Origin: Nocardia sp. NRRL S-836
GTDB taxonomy: Bacteria; Actinomycetota; Actinomycetes; Mycobacteriales; Pseudonocardiaceae
Assembly: GCF_001279525.1 (NCBI RefSeq)
Contig: NZ_LGDY01000150.1
Location: forward strand, 1-64,000
Direction of reading: 5' to 3'
DNA: 64,000 bases
The notes beneath the pieces were generated by a model. That model was not told the origin of the DNA. It did not search any database and saw only the letters and a program-made list of their open reading frames with translations. Shown one piece after another: positions 33,084 through 41,448 of the stretch (positions within the stretch are counted from its first letter, which is position 1; each line of letters begins with the position of its first letter). The position numbers were made by a program, and so were the translations under genes.

Positions 33084-33196
33084 CGTTCAGCGGCACGGCC
33101 GCTCGTCGGAGAACTGGCGGCTGTCCCCCGAAGCCCGGGCAGGGCAAGCTGGTCGGGACCTCGAACCGACCAGCGGTGCGGGCAGGAAGGACTTCC

Positions 33197-34378
33197 ATGG
33201 GGATCTCGCTGAACGCCGCCGACGTACTGCCCAGGGACGCGGCGGACGCCACCCTCGTCGCGAGGGTCTTCGACCCGACCGCGGGTGGCCCCTCGGTCGT
33301 GGCGGTCCGCGGCGAGGAGGTCGTCGACCTGACGCCGCTGGCGTCGACCGTTTCCTCGCTCCTGGAGCGGCCGGACGCGGTGGAGGTCGTCCGGAACCAC
33401 CCCGGCGGCACGTCGTGGCCGGTCGGCGAGGTTCTGGCCGCCACGGCGAACCGGACCGGTGCCGTTCCGCGGTTCCTGGCACCGGTCGACCTGCAGGTGC
33501 TCAAGGCCGCCGGGGTGACCTTCGTCCGCAGCATGCTCGAACGGGTCATCGAGGAGCGCGCCGACGGGGATCCCAGGCGGGCCGAGGAGGTGCGCGAGAA
33601 GGTGGGCGCGATCGTCCAGGGGCACCTCTCGAACCTCAGGCCGGGGTCCGCGGCGGCGGCGGAGGTGAAGCGGGTGCTGCGGGCCGAGGGGCTGTGGTCG
33701 CAGTACCTGGAGGTCGGGATCGGTCCTGACCCCGAGATCTTCACCAAGGCGCCGGTGCTCTCGGCGGTGGGGCCGGGGGCCGACGTCGGCGTTCTCGCCC
33801 GCTCGGAGTGGAACAACCCCGAGCCCGAGCTCGTCCTGGTGGTGGACTCGCGCGGGAAGCCGGTCGGCGCGACGCTCGGCAACGACGTCAACCTGCGCGA
33901 CTTCGAGGGCCGCAGCGCCCTGCTGCTCACCGAGGCGAAGGACAACAACGCCTCCTGCGCCATCGGGCCGTTCCTCCGGCTGTTCGACGACGGGTTCTCC
34001 CTGGCGGACGCCAAAGCCACCGAGATCGCCCTGGACATCACCGGGCCCGACGGTTTCGAGCTGCACGGCGTGAGCACGGTCTCCGAGATCAGCAGAGAGC
34101 TGGAGGACCTCGTGTCGCACGCCTTCGGTGCCCACCACCGCTACCCGGACGGTTTCGTGCTGTTCACCGGCACGATGTTCGCCCCGACCGAGGACCGGGA
34201 CCAGCCCGGCGAAGGGTTCACCCACCGGGTCGGGGACGTCGTGCGCATCTCCTCGCCCCGGCTGGGAGCGTTGACGAACGTCGTGAACACGGCCGAGGAC
34301 GCGGAGGACTGGACGTTCGGCATCACCGCGCTGATGGAGAACCTCGCCGCTCGCGGCCTGCTGGGCTCACGTCCGTAG
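33197..34378 (+). CDS. Fumarylacetoacetate hydrolase (FAH) family enzyme
   Basis: 393 aa; ATG 33197 follows GGAAGG. The C-terminal half has the FAH fold: VLARSEWNNPEPELVLVVDS with the metal-binding Glu residues, GATLGNDVNLRDFEGRSALL, KDNNASCAIGPFLRLF and VRISSPRLGALTNVVNT. The ~180-residue N-terminal domain and overall length match the AraD1 (2-keto-3-deoxy-L-arabonate dehydratase)-like subgroup rather than 4-hydroxyphenylacetate enzymes. Likely acts on a 2-keto-3-deoxy sugar acid with Mg2+. No sugar catabolic genes sit next to it; the neighbours are a secreted protein and a convergent SDR. Confidence 0.83.
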   Translation: MGISLNAADVLPRDAADATLVARVFDPTAGGPSVVAVRGEEVVDLTPLASTVSSLLERPDAVEVVRNHPGGTSWPVGEVLAATANRTGAVPRFLAPVDLQVLKAAGVTFVRSMLERVIEERADGDPRRAEEVREKVGAIVQGHLSNLRPGSAAAAEVKRVLRAEGLWSQYLEVGIGPDPEIFTKAPVLSAVGPGADVGVLARSEWNNPEPELVLVVDSRGKPVGATLGNDVNLRDFEGRSALLLTEAKDNNASCAIGPFLRLFDDGFSLADAKATEIALDITGPDGFELHGVSTVSEISRELEDLVSHAFGAHHRYPDGFVLFTGTMFAPTEDRDQPGEGFTHRVGDVVRISSPRLGALTNVVNTAEDAEDWTFGITALMENLAARGLLGSRP

Positions 34379-34392
34379 CCAACAGTGGAGCG

Positions 34393-35199
34393 TCACGGCA
34401 GCACGGAGCTCACGTTGCCGAGCGCTGCCTTGCGCAGGGTTCGCTCCGCGATCACGGCTGCCGCGGACGCGGGCAGCAGGCGACCGAAGACGAAGGTCTG
34501 GAGCGCGTTGAGGCGGCCGTCGACGACCGCGGGGCCACGGCCGCGCAAGGCGGACATGACGGTGTCCGCGACGGCACCGGGGTCGCGCTTGCCCGGCATG
34601 CGGCTGGTGTTCATCGCGGTCTCCGTCGGCCCGGGACTGACCGCCACGACCCGCACCCCCGTTGCCCGCGTCTCGGCCCACAGCGCCCTGGTGAACGAGA
34701 GCACGAAGGCCTTCGATGCCGCGTAGGCGGCCAGGTAGGCGGCGGGCGCGTACGCACCGGTGCTCGCGACGTTGACGATCGCCCCCCTGCGGCGCGCGAC
34801 CATCCCGGGCAGCAGGAACGCGGTCAACTCCGCCACCGCGCCGGCGTTGAGGTCGACCAGGCCCCGCACGCGTGCCGGGTCGCTGCCGGCGACCGGCCCC
34901 AGCAGGCTGACGCCGGCGTTGTTGACCAGCACGTCGACCTCGGTTCCCGCCTCAGCCAGCCACTCGGCCAGCCGCGCCGGTGCGCCGTGGTCGGCCAGGT
35001 CCAGCGCCAGCGTGGACACCTGGGCGCCGTGCTCGGCACGCAGCCGCTCCGCCGTCACCTCCAGGCGTGCGCCGTCCCGTGCGACCAGGACCAGCTCCAT
35101 GCCCTGCGCGGCCAGCCGCTCGACGATCGCGGCGCCGATGCCGGTCGCGGCGCCGGTCACGACCGCGGTCCGGCCAGTCAGTTCCGCACTTCTCCTCAT
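34393..35199 (-). CDS. Short-chain dehydrogenase/reductase (SDR)
   Basis: 268 aa, ATG 35199. Classic SDR: TAVVTGAATGIGAAIVERLA (TGxxxGxG), LVNNAGVSLLGP (NNAG), the catalytic Ser in VNVASTGAYAP and YAASKAFVLSFTRAL (YxxxK with Tyr and Lys), then VSPGPTETAMN. Domain length and motifs fit the classical group, which uses NADPH when the basic residues VLVARDGARLE follow strand 2. Substrate unknown. Divergent from a MarR gene with an operator-like site between them, so MarR probably represses it. Its 3' end faces the FAH gene. Confidence 0.9.
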   Translation of the reverse strand: MRRSAELTGRTAVVTGAATGIGAAIVERLAAQGMELVLVARDGARLEVTAERLRAEHGAQVSTLALDLADHGAPARLAEWLAEAGTEVDVLVNNAGVSLLGPVAGSDPARVRGLVDLNAGAVAELTAFLLPGMVARRRGAIVNVASTGAYAPAAYLAAYAASKAFVLSFTRALWAETRATGVRVVAVSPGPTETAMNTSRMPGKRDPGAVADTVMSALRGRGPAVVDGRLNALQTFVFGRLLPASAAAVIAERTLRKAALGNVSSVLP

Positions 35200-35245
35200 C
35201 GGGAAGCCTTCCTCCACGTGGTGCGCCAGAAAGTTTGTTATATAA

Positions 35246-35259
35246 TTGAGATTGTCAAG
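35246..35259 (+). promoter_or_regulatory. Candidate MarR operator 1 (between SDR and MarR)
   Basis: TTGAGATTGTCAAG, containing the inverted repeat TTGA-N5-TCAA, lies in an AT-rich divergent promoter region and overlaps the last base of a TATAAT (35241-35246). On the minus strand the same region carries TTGACA. A near-identical site follows the MarR gene at 35804-35817. Confidence 0.6.
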
Positions 35260-35314
35260 TTTTAGTCGAGCGACGAGCTGGACCACTTCCGGAGAAGTCG
35301 AGTTAGGTGGCCTG

Positions 35315-35734
35315 ATGTCCCAGGAACTGGCAGCGTCGCTGCTCAACCAGACCATGACGCTGGCCGGGCAGATCTCGGGTCGCATGCAGGAGGCGCTGGA
35401 CCGGCTCGACCTGACCGGTCCGCTCGCGAACGTCCTGTGGCTCCTGCGGCCGGACGCCGAGCCGCTGCCGCTGCGCAAGATCGCCCGGCTGCTGCACTGC
35501 GACCCGTCCAACGTCACGCTGCTGAGCACGAAGCTGGAGCAACGAGGCCTGGCGGAGCGTCGCCCGCACCCCCACGACGGGCGGGTCCGGACGCTGGTCC
35601 TGACCGAGGAGGGCGTGGACGTTCGTCAACGGCTGCTCAGCACCGTGATGAGGCATTCACCCCTCGCCGGCCTGACGACCGAGGAGCAGGAACAGCTCCA
35701 CGCGTTGCTCTCCAAGGCGATCGACACCGCGTAG
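35315..35734 (+). CDS. MarR-family transcriptional regulator
   Basis: 139 aa; ATG 35315 with AGGTGG upstream. Winged-helix DNA-binding region LPLRKIARLLHCDPSNVTLL followed by the recognition helix and the wing RGLAERRPHPHDGRVRTLVLTEEG, which is the family signature (DxRxRxLxLT). Flanking helices form the dimer (SLLNQTMTLAGQISGRMQEA, EEQEQLHALLSKAID). Expected to repress itself and the divergent SDR through the TTGA-N5-TCAA site, with release by a small phenolic or oxidised ligand, as is usual for the family. The ligand is not predictable. Confidence 0.9.
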   Translation: MSQELAASLLNQTMTLAGQISGRMQEALDRLDLTGPLANVLWLLRPDAEPLPLRKIARLLHCDPSNVTLLSTKLEQRGLAERRPHPHDGRVRTLVLTEEGVDVRQRLLSTVMRHSPLAGLTTEEQEQLHALLSKAIDTA

Positions 35735-35803
35735 GCGATGAACATGGCCACCTCACTGCGAGTCCGGTCGTCGGGTGCGACAGGACCATAGTTGACCGAA
35801 TCC

Positions 35804-35817
35804 TTGAGAAAATCAAG
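35804..35817 (+). promoter_or_regulatory. Candidate MarR operator 2 (after the MarR gene)
   Basis: TTGAGAAAATCAAG shares 11 of 14 bases with the site at 35246-35259 and has the same TTGA-N5-TCAA palindrome. It lies in a second AT-rich pocket 70 bases after the MarR stop and just beyond the 3' end of the minus-strand lipoprotein relic. Function is inferred from the match. Confidence 0.5.
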
Positions 35818-35838
35818 CAGTTGAGCCGGTCGCGGGAA

Positions 35839-36341
35839 TCACAGCGCTGCGCAGTCGGCCTCGTCGGGCAGCAGCGGCCGCAACCGCACCTGATAGGTAG
35901 CCCCGCGACTCGTCCACGTCGCGCCGGAACGGATCGACCGGACCCGGGCCGTGGCGTACACCGCGCAACGCCCGCCGTTGAGGGCAACACCGTCCGCCAG
36001 CGGTTCCAGCGGCCATTCCGCACCCGCCGGACCGCCGGACGAGATGCCCGCGACGGCCGCCACGCGTTCTGGCTCGTAGCGCCGGTGGGGTGAGGACAGC
36101 TCCCGCTCCGGATCCAGCGCAACCGCCCGGATCACGGCACCTGGCCCCTTCCGGTCCGGTGCGGTGATCCGGGTGACCGAGCGGCCGGCGAACCCGAACT
36201 CCGGGAACGTCACGGTCCCGGCCGCAGCGGTCCGCCTCCGAGCAGCTCCACGCGCAGCGCGACCGTCTTTCCCGGCGGCGGCGCGGGCGCGGGCTGACAG
36301 GCGACGAGCAGGACCGCCATCGCGGCGAGGACGAGTCTCAC
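35839..36341 (-). pseudogene. Lipoprotein gene split by a frameshift
   Basis: From GTG 36341 a lipoprotein signal is seen (MRLVLAAMAVLLVAC, lipobox VAC, Cys near residue 15, then QPAPAPPPG). That frame stops at 36210, and the next frame continues from 36213 with TFPEFGFAGRS through to ADCAAL and the stop at 35839. Adding one G in GGACCGTGACG would join them into one lipoprotein of about 166 aa (RVELLGGGPLRPGP-VTFPEF). So it is either a broken gene or a sequencing error; two GTGA-overlapping genes is a weaker reading. Family not recognised. Confidence 0.55.
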
Positions 36342-36393
36342 GAACTCAGGACGGGCCGAACGCACGATGTGGTTGCCGTGCCAGGAAGCGCGT

Positions 36394-36436
36394 CGGCCGG
36401 CACGTTCGGCATCCCTCCGCCTGAACGTGCCGGCCG
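36394..36436 (-). terminator. Terminator of the CBM2/GH3 operon
   Basis: CGGCCGGCACGTTC (36394-36407) pairs perfectly with 36423-36436 around a 15-base loop, 14 bases beyond the stop of the CBM2 protein gene on the minus strand. Confidence 0.75.
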
Positions 36437-36449
36437 CGCGTGCCGTGGG

Positions 36450-37619
36450 TCAGGAGCAGCCGACCCGCGACGACGCCAGCACGACGTCGTCGAACCACAG
36501 CGTGTCGTCACCGCCGCCGTAGCTCTCCCAGCCCAGCCGGAAGTCGGTCAGCGCGGGCCGCCAGCCGCTGCGGCGCAGCCACTGGGAGTCCACGTCCGGC
36601 GTGGACACGCCGTCCACGCGCAGACCGGGCACCTCGGTGCCGTTGACCCAGGTCCGCAGTTCCGAGCCGGTGATCCCGAACTCCACGCACGTCCACTGGT
36701 TCACCGCCAGCGGGGTGCTCTGGGCGACCCCGGCCGGGCTCTGCTCCGGCAGCGTGGCGTCGTCGGACTCGCGGTTCCACTGCAGGGCGCGGTTCTGGCC
36801 GCCCATCCGCAGGTCCTTGCCGCCGTCGGCGGTGTCCTTCATGGCCAGGAACGTCACGTGCGCCTCCGGCAGCGCGGTGGTGTGCCGCACGTAGAACCGG
36901 GTGTACAGGCCGGAGCCGCTGGTCCCCCTGGACGTGGAGAGGAACACGTGGTTGCAGTAGCCGGCCCGGCCGTCGACGCGGATCGACTTACCACCGCTGC
37001 GCGCCGTGGAACTGTCGACGGTCGCGGTGCCGGATCCCTGGCAGTTCGGGAACACCAGCGACCAGTCCCCCGCCGGTCGCGTGCCGGTCTGGTTCTCGAA
37101 GCCGTCGCAGAACGCGCCGCTCGGGCAGCCCGGGGGCGGTACCTGTGTCGTCGTCGTGGTCGTAGTTGTTGTCGTGGTCGTCGTGGTTGTCGTCGGCGGA
37201 GCGGTGTCGTTGCACCGCACGCCGTTGAGGGTGAAGTCCGCGGGCGGTTGGTTGGCCCCCTGGAACGTCGCCTGGAACCCGAACTGGACGGAGGCGCCGG
37301 TCGCGATGGCGCGGTTGTACGCCTGGTTCCGCGCGGTCACGACCGCACCGGACTGCGTGACGTCGGCGCTCCAGCCGGAGGTGACGTGCTGGTCACCGGC
37401 GAAGGTCCAGGTCAGCGTCCAGCCGTCGACGGGTGCGCCGTTGTTGGTCACCTTCACCTGTGCCACGAAACCGCCGCTCCACTGGTCGACCTGGTAGCCG
37501 ACCACGCACGCGGGTACGTCCACCGCGTGCACGGACACGGGGTTCGCGATGACCGCCGCCGCCATCACCGCGGTCGCCGCCGCGGCGGTGGCCAGTACAC
37601 CGCTTTTTCTCCAGCGCAT
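36450..37619 (-). CDS. Secreted CBM2 protein with C-terminal CIP1-like beta domain
   Basis: 389 aa. Signal peptide (MRWRKSGVLATAAAATAVMA, AxA at VHA). Residues ~35-135 are a family 2 cellulose-binding module (CVVGYQVDQWSGGFVAQVKV, GWTLTWTF, NGVRC) with the usual Trp residues and a Cys at each end. A Thr-only linker of 16 residues follows. The rest (~165-389) begins CPSGAFCDGFENQTG and runs as a beta-sandwich with YTRFYVRHTTALPEAHVTF and LWFDDVVLASS; it reminds me of the fungal CIP1/PL-like domains found in cellulolytic secretomes, but that is tentative. 17 bases after the GH3 stop, so same operon; probably acts on plant polymer outside the cell. Confidence 0.8.
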   Translation of the reverse strand: MRWRKSGVLATAAAATAVMAAAVIANPVSVHAVDVPACVVGYQVDQWSGGFVAQVKVTNNGAPVDGWTLTWTFAGDQHVTSGWSADVTQSGAVVTARNQAYNRAIATGASVQFGFQATFQGANQPPADFTLNGVRCNDTAPPTTTTTTTTTTTTTTTTQVPPPGCPSGAFCDGFENQTGTRPAGDWSLVFPNCQGSGTATVDSSTARSGGKSIRVDGRAGYCNHVFLSTSRGTSGSGLYTRFYVRHTTALPEAHVTFLAMKDTADGGKDLRMGGQNRALQWNRESDDATLPEQSPAGVAQSTPLAVNQWTCVEFGITGSELRTWVNGTEVPGLRVDGVSTPDVDSQWLRRSGWRPALTDFRLGWESYGGGDDTLWFDDVVLASSRVGCS

Positions 37620-37636
37620 GTGCTCTCCTGTCGTGG

Positions 37637-40600
37637 TCAGCCGATGGCGACGCTGAAGATGTGCATCGCCGCCTCGCCCTTGTTCGCACCGTTGCTGATG
37701 TCGGGCAGAGTCAGGTACCGCACCGTCTTGCCTTGCTGGAGCGGTATCGGGGCGTAGTAGAGGCTCACCCGCTGGTTCTGCCTGCCGGTGCTGCTGTTGA
37801 GGTACGGAAGGGTGGTGAGGACGTCTCCACCGGTGGCCGCGTTGGCCCACCAGTCGGCGAAGGAGACGGTGTGGGACTCGGTCGTGCCGTCGGTGTAGGT
37901 CACCGTCGCGGTTCCCGAAGGGCTGCCGTAGTCACCGGTGCCGATCAGGCCGAGTGTCGTGCCGGAGCCGGAGATCTCGATGATCTGACCACCGGCCGGG
38001 CCGCCGGCCACCACGTTGTCCACCGTGCCCGGCGCGGAGGCCGGCCAGGTGAACTTCAGTCCGTTGTGGACGAACGTGGCACCGGGGGTGAGGCTGGGCG
38101 TGGCGTTCGCCAGGGCCTGTGCGGAGAGGCTGGCGCCGCCGCCGTCGAGGTTGCCGGGTGCGGGGTTGGCGTCGTCGGTGATGGCCACGTTGTCGAAGGC
38201 CGCCGCCAGCGACGGGTACGGCGGGTGCGGCAGGATCAGGACTGCCGAGTCGGTCGAGGTGCCGCGGCCGTTGACGGAGGTGAACGCCGCCTGCGCGGAG
38301 ACGGCGAACTTGCCGGGCTGGGTCGTGGCGGGTGCGGTGACCTGCCAGGTGGTGCGCGCGGTCTGCCCCGGTGCGACGGTGGCGAACCTGGCCGGCGTGG
38401 TGGCCTGGACGGTCCACCCGCTCGGCACGTCGAGCGTCATGGCGACGTCGCGCAGCGGCCGGGCGTTCGCCGGGTTGGGCAGCGAGGTGGTGGCGGTGAA
38501 GGCCGCACCCGGCGACACCCGCGCCGGCGCGCTGAGCGTGAACGGCTGCTTCACCGCGATCGGCGTCGTGCCGGTGACGCCGCCGACCGTGACGCTGATG
38601 GTCGCGACGCCGGGCGCCACCGTGGTGACCTTGCCGGTCCTGCTGACGGTGGCCACCCTCTGGTCGCTGCTGCGGTAGGTGACGTGCGCCTTCGTCAGGT
38701 CGACGAACGACTCGTCGTTGTTCACCGCCTCGACGATCCGGTCCGCGACCACGTGCTCGCCGGGACGTCCGGTGGTGTCGGCGAGCCACGGGTTCCTGCC
38801 GGTCAGGTCGATGCTCTGGCCCGGCGCGAGCACCGCCTGGCCGGGCTGCACGGTGACGTACCGGACGTGCGGTGTGATCGTTCCCCTCACCGCCACCGGA
38901 CGCGCGGTGACGACGTGCTCGGCGTCCGCGCCGACCCCGAACACGTACTGTCCGTTGTAGACGGTCTGCTTCTGCCGCTGCTGGTCCCAGAACGCCAGGT
39001 CGCCGATCCGCACCTGGACGGCGACGTGCTGCGTCCGGCCGGGTGCCAGCACCGCGGTCTTCTGGAAGCCGGCCAGTCGTTTGCGCGGCAGTTCCACGCC
39101 GGGCACGGTGAACGGCGTGCTCGCGTAGACCTGGGCCACCGTGGCGCCCGGTACCGAGCCGGTGTTGGTGATGTCGGCGTGCACGGTCACCCGGCCGTCG
39201 GCGGTGGCCGTCCGCGCGTTCGTCGTCACGTGCGAATACGCGAACGTGGTGTAGCTGCCGCCGAAACCGAACGGGAACGTGGGCGTGCCGGTGAAGTACT
39301 GGTACGTGCGGCCGATGCCGCCGGTCTGCGACGGCGTGAGCCCGTAGTTCTTCAGGTCGGGCAGCTGCGTGTCGTCGGAGTACCAGGTGAAGTTCAGGTG
39401 GCCGCTCGGGTTCTGCCTGCCCAGCAGCACGTCGGCGAGCGCGGTGCCCTGGCTCTGCCCGTTGTAGCCGCTGAACACGATGGCCGGGAAGGTGTTCCGC
39501 ACGTCGTCGACGGTGACCGGGCCGTTCGCCTGGACGGCCAGCGCCATCCGGTGGTTGCCGACCGCGCCGACCTGGTCGATCAACGAGCGGTAGGCGGCCG
39601 GCATGGCGATGGTGGTGCGGTCCCTGCCCTCGGTCGCGAGGTTCTGGTCGGTGCCGACGAACACGACCACCAGGTCGGCCGTGGAGATCGCGGCCAGGGT
39701 CTGCGCCGAGCAGCCGGCCGGGGTCGTCGCCGTCGTGGACGTGCCGCAGGCGTCGAAGGTGACGGTGGCACGGGGGTTCGCGGCCTTGACCGCCGTGGTG
39801 ATGCCCTGCACCGGGCTCACCTTCACCGTCGGGTCACCGGAGTAGCCGCCCAGGGTCACCACGCCGGCCAGGTCCCCGACGACCACGACGTTGTCCAGCT
39901 CCGCCGGGTCGGCGGGCAGCAGCTTGGCGCTCGTGCCGGGCACCGCGTCGTTCTTCAGCAGCACCAGCGAGTTCGCCGCGATCCTGGCCGCCAGCGCCTG
40001 GTGCGACGGGTGTTCGACCTCGTCCTTGGTGATCCTGGTGTAGGGCACGCTGCCGCGCGGGTCGAACTCGCCGGTCCGCATGCGCGTGGTGAACACGTGC
40101 ACCAGCGCGTTGTCGATGACGGCCTCGCTGAGCACCCCGGCGTTGATCGCCTCCTGGACGTTGGCGACCGTGGCCTCCGCGCCGGTGCAGTTGAGCTGGG
40201 TGCCCGCGCGCAGCGCGTACGCCTGGCCGCCCGCGGCGCCGGAGACCTTCGCCCCGGTCGCGGTGTTCGTCCAGACCGCCGTGCCGTTGACGGTGGCGGT
40301 GGTCCAGCCGGGTGGCGCCCAGTTGTGGCTGCCGGGCGCGTAGACGTCGCCGACGGCACCGCAGTCGGAGGTGGTGTAGCCGTTGAAGCCGTAGGTCCGT
40401 TGCGCCAGCGCGTTCGTCAGGTACGTGTCGGCGGGGGCCGGGGTGCCGTTGACCGCGTTGTACGAGGTCATCAGCCCGGAGACGCGCGCATCCTCGATCA
40501 GGCCGCGAAACTGCGCCGTGTAGTAGTCGCGGATGTTCGCGTCGGTCGTGTCCGAGCTGTCCGAGTGCCGGTCGTTCTCCACGTCGTTGAGCGCGAAGTG

Positions 40601-41278
40601 CTTCGCGGTGGCCGCGACCTTCAGGTACCGCGACAACGGCTGGCCGGTGCGGGTCTGGCCCTGGTAGCCGTTGACGAACGCCCCGGCCATCCTGGCGACC
40701 AGGTGCGGGTCCTCGCCGAACCCCTCGTCGTTGCGGCCCCAGCGGGGATCGCGGTCCATGTTCACGGTCGGCGCCCAGTAGGTCAGCGAGCCGTAGTTCG
40801 CCCGGTCCGGGCCGATGTTGTTCTGCGCCACGCCCCACAGCGACTTGTCCAGCACGCCGCGGGCCTCGTCGGAGATCGCCGTCGTCGCCTGGTACATCAG
40901 CTCCGGGTCCCACGACATGGAACTCGCGAAGTTGGTCGGGAAGCTGGTGGCGCGCACGCCACCGCCCACGCCGCCGTCGTTCGTGTCGGCGCCGAGCAGG
41001 TTCAGCCCGTGCTGACCCTCGCTCCAGTACGTGTACTGCTGCACGCCGAGGCGCGGGATGGCGGGGGCGCTGTTGGTGCGCAGCTGCAGCACCTTCTCGC
41101 CCAACGTCATCCGCGACACCAGGTCCGCGGCCCGTTCGGCGAAGGTGTACCGGGTGTTCAGGTAGACCGGTCGTTCGCTCAGCCCCTGCGCCGGTGCCGC
41201 GGGCACCACCAGTGCCGCGACCAGCGCCGCGGCCACTGCCGCCCACCCTCGCCGACGTCCGTGCGGGATCGCGGACAT
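37637..41278 (-). CDS. Secreted multidomain glycoside hydrolase family 3 enzyme
   Basis: 1213 aa; ATG 41278 follows GGAGGT. Signal peptide (AAVAAALVAALVVPAAPAQG). Residues ~45-390 form the GH3 barrel with YWSEGQHGLNLLG, GRNDEGFGEDPHL, VAATAKHFALNDVEND and the nucleophile Asp in YTTSDCGAVGDVY. Residues ~430-680 are the GH3 second domain (SLVLLKNDAVPG, FVGTDQNLATEGRDR); then a fibronectin-type domain (PGATVAQVYAS), a BIG2-like Ig domain, a NEW3-like domain and a C-terminal lectin-like beta-sandwich ending HIFSVAIG. Beta-glucosidase/xylosidase type, exact sugar unknown. Divergent ROK gene probably represses it. Confidence 0.9.
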   Translation of the reverse strand: MSAIPHGRRRGWAAVAAALVAALVVPAAPAQGLSERPVYLNTRYTFAERAADLVSRMTLGEKVLQLRTNSAPAIPRLGVQQYTYWSEGQHGLNLLGADTNDGGVGGGVRATSFPTNFASSMSWDPELMYQATTAISDEARGVLDKSLWGVAQNNIGPDRANYGSLTYWAPTVNMDRDPRWGRNDEGFGEDPHLVARMAGAFVNGYQGQTRTGQPLSRYLKVAATAKHFALNDVENDRHSDSSDTTDANIRDYYTAQFRGLIEDARVSGLMTSYNAVNGTPAPADTYLTNALAQRTYGFNGYTTSDCGAVGDVYAPGSHNWAPPGWTTATVNGTAVWTNTATGAKVSGAAGGQAYALRAGTQLNCTGAEATVANVQEAINAGVLSEAVIDNALVHVFTTRMRTGEFDPRGSVPYTRITKDEVEHPSHQALAARIAANSLVLLKNDAVPGTSAKLLPADPAELDNVVVVGDLAGVVTLGGYSGDPTVKVSPVQGITTAVKAANPRATVTFDACGTSTTATTPAGCSAQTLAAISTADLVVVFVGTDQNLATEGRDRTTIAMPAAYRSLIDQVGAVGNHRMALAVQANGPVTVDDVRNTFPAIVFSGYNGQSQGTALADVLLGRQNPSGHLNFTWYSDDTQLPDLKNYGLTPSQTGGIGRTYQYFTGTPTFPFGFGGSYTTFAYSHVTTNARTATADGRVTVHADITNTGSVPGATVAQVYASTPFTVPGVELPRKRLAGFQKTAVLAPGRTQHVAVQVRIGDLAFWDQQRQKQTVYNGQYVFGVGADAEHVVTARPVAVRGTITPHVRYVTVQPGQAVLAPGQSIDLTGRNPWLADTTGRPGEHVVADRIVEAVNNDESFVDLTKAHVTYRSSDQRVATVSRTGKVTTVAPGVATISVTVGGVTGTTPIAVKQPFTLSAPARVSPGAAFTATTSLPNPANARPLRDVAMTLDVPSGWTVQATTPARFATVAPGQTARTTWQVTAPATTQPGKFAVSAQAAFTSVNGRGTSTDSAVLILPHPPYPSLAAAFDNVAITDDANPAPGNLDGGGASLSAQALANATPSLTPGATFVHNGLKFTWPASAPGTVDNVVAGGPAGGQIIEISGSGTTLGLIGTGDYGSPSGTATVTYTDGTTESHTVSFADWWANAATGGDVLTTLPYLNSSTGRQNQRVSLYYAPIPLQQGKTVRYLTLPDISNGANKGEAAMHIFSVAIG

Positions 41279-41363
41279 GAGTACCTCCGACATCGCAGGT
41301 GGCTCTCGTCATTTCGGCGCTGTTGGGCGGAACAGCTCGCGCGGACCACAGAGTTCGCCGGTC

Positions 41364-41416
41364 TTGACCGTTAAACAAGGTCCATCCGGGGTCTTCCGGC
41401 GGTCACTTAACGTCAA
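41364..41416. promoter_or_regulatory. Paired TTGAC-GTTAA motifs between GH3 and ROK genes
   Basis: TTGACCGTTAA (41364-41374, plus strand) and TTGACGTTAA (41416-41407, minus strand) face each other across the divergent region, 33 and 129 bases from the two starts. They look like copies of one half-site and are candidate operators for the ROK protein encoded next door. No firm -10 boxes were found. Confidence 0.45.
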
Positions 41417-41448
41417 AGTCGGCCAAACTGTCCTGCTACCGTGACCGG

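Noticed and set aside
37137..37200. GTC/GTT-rich tract as a tandem repeat element
   Set aside because: It encodes the poly-Thr linker of the CBM2 protein on the minus strand.
37661..41374. 1237-codon open frame on the plus strand
   Set aside because: Antisense of the GH3 gene; low-complexity Arg/Val/Gly composition and no motif.
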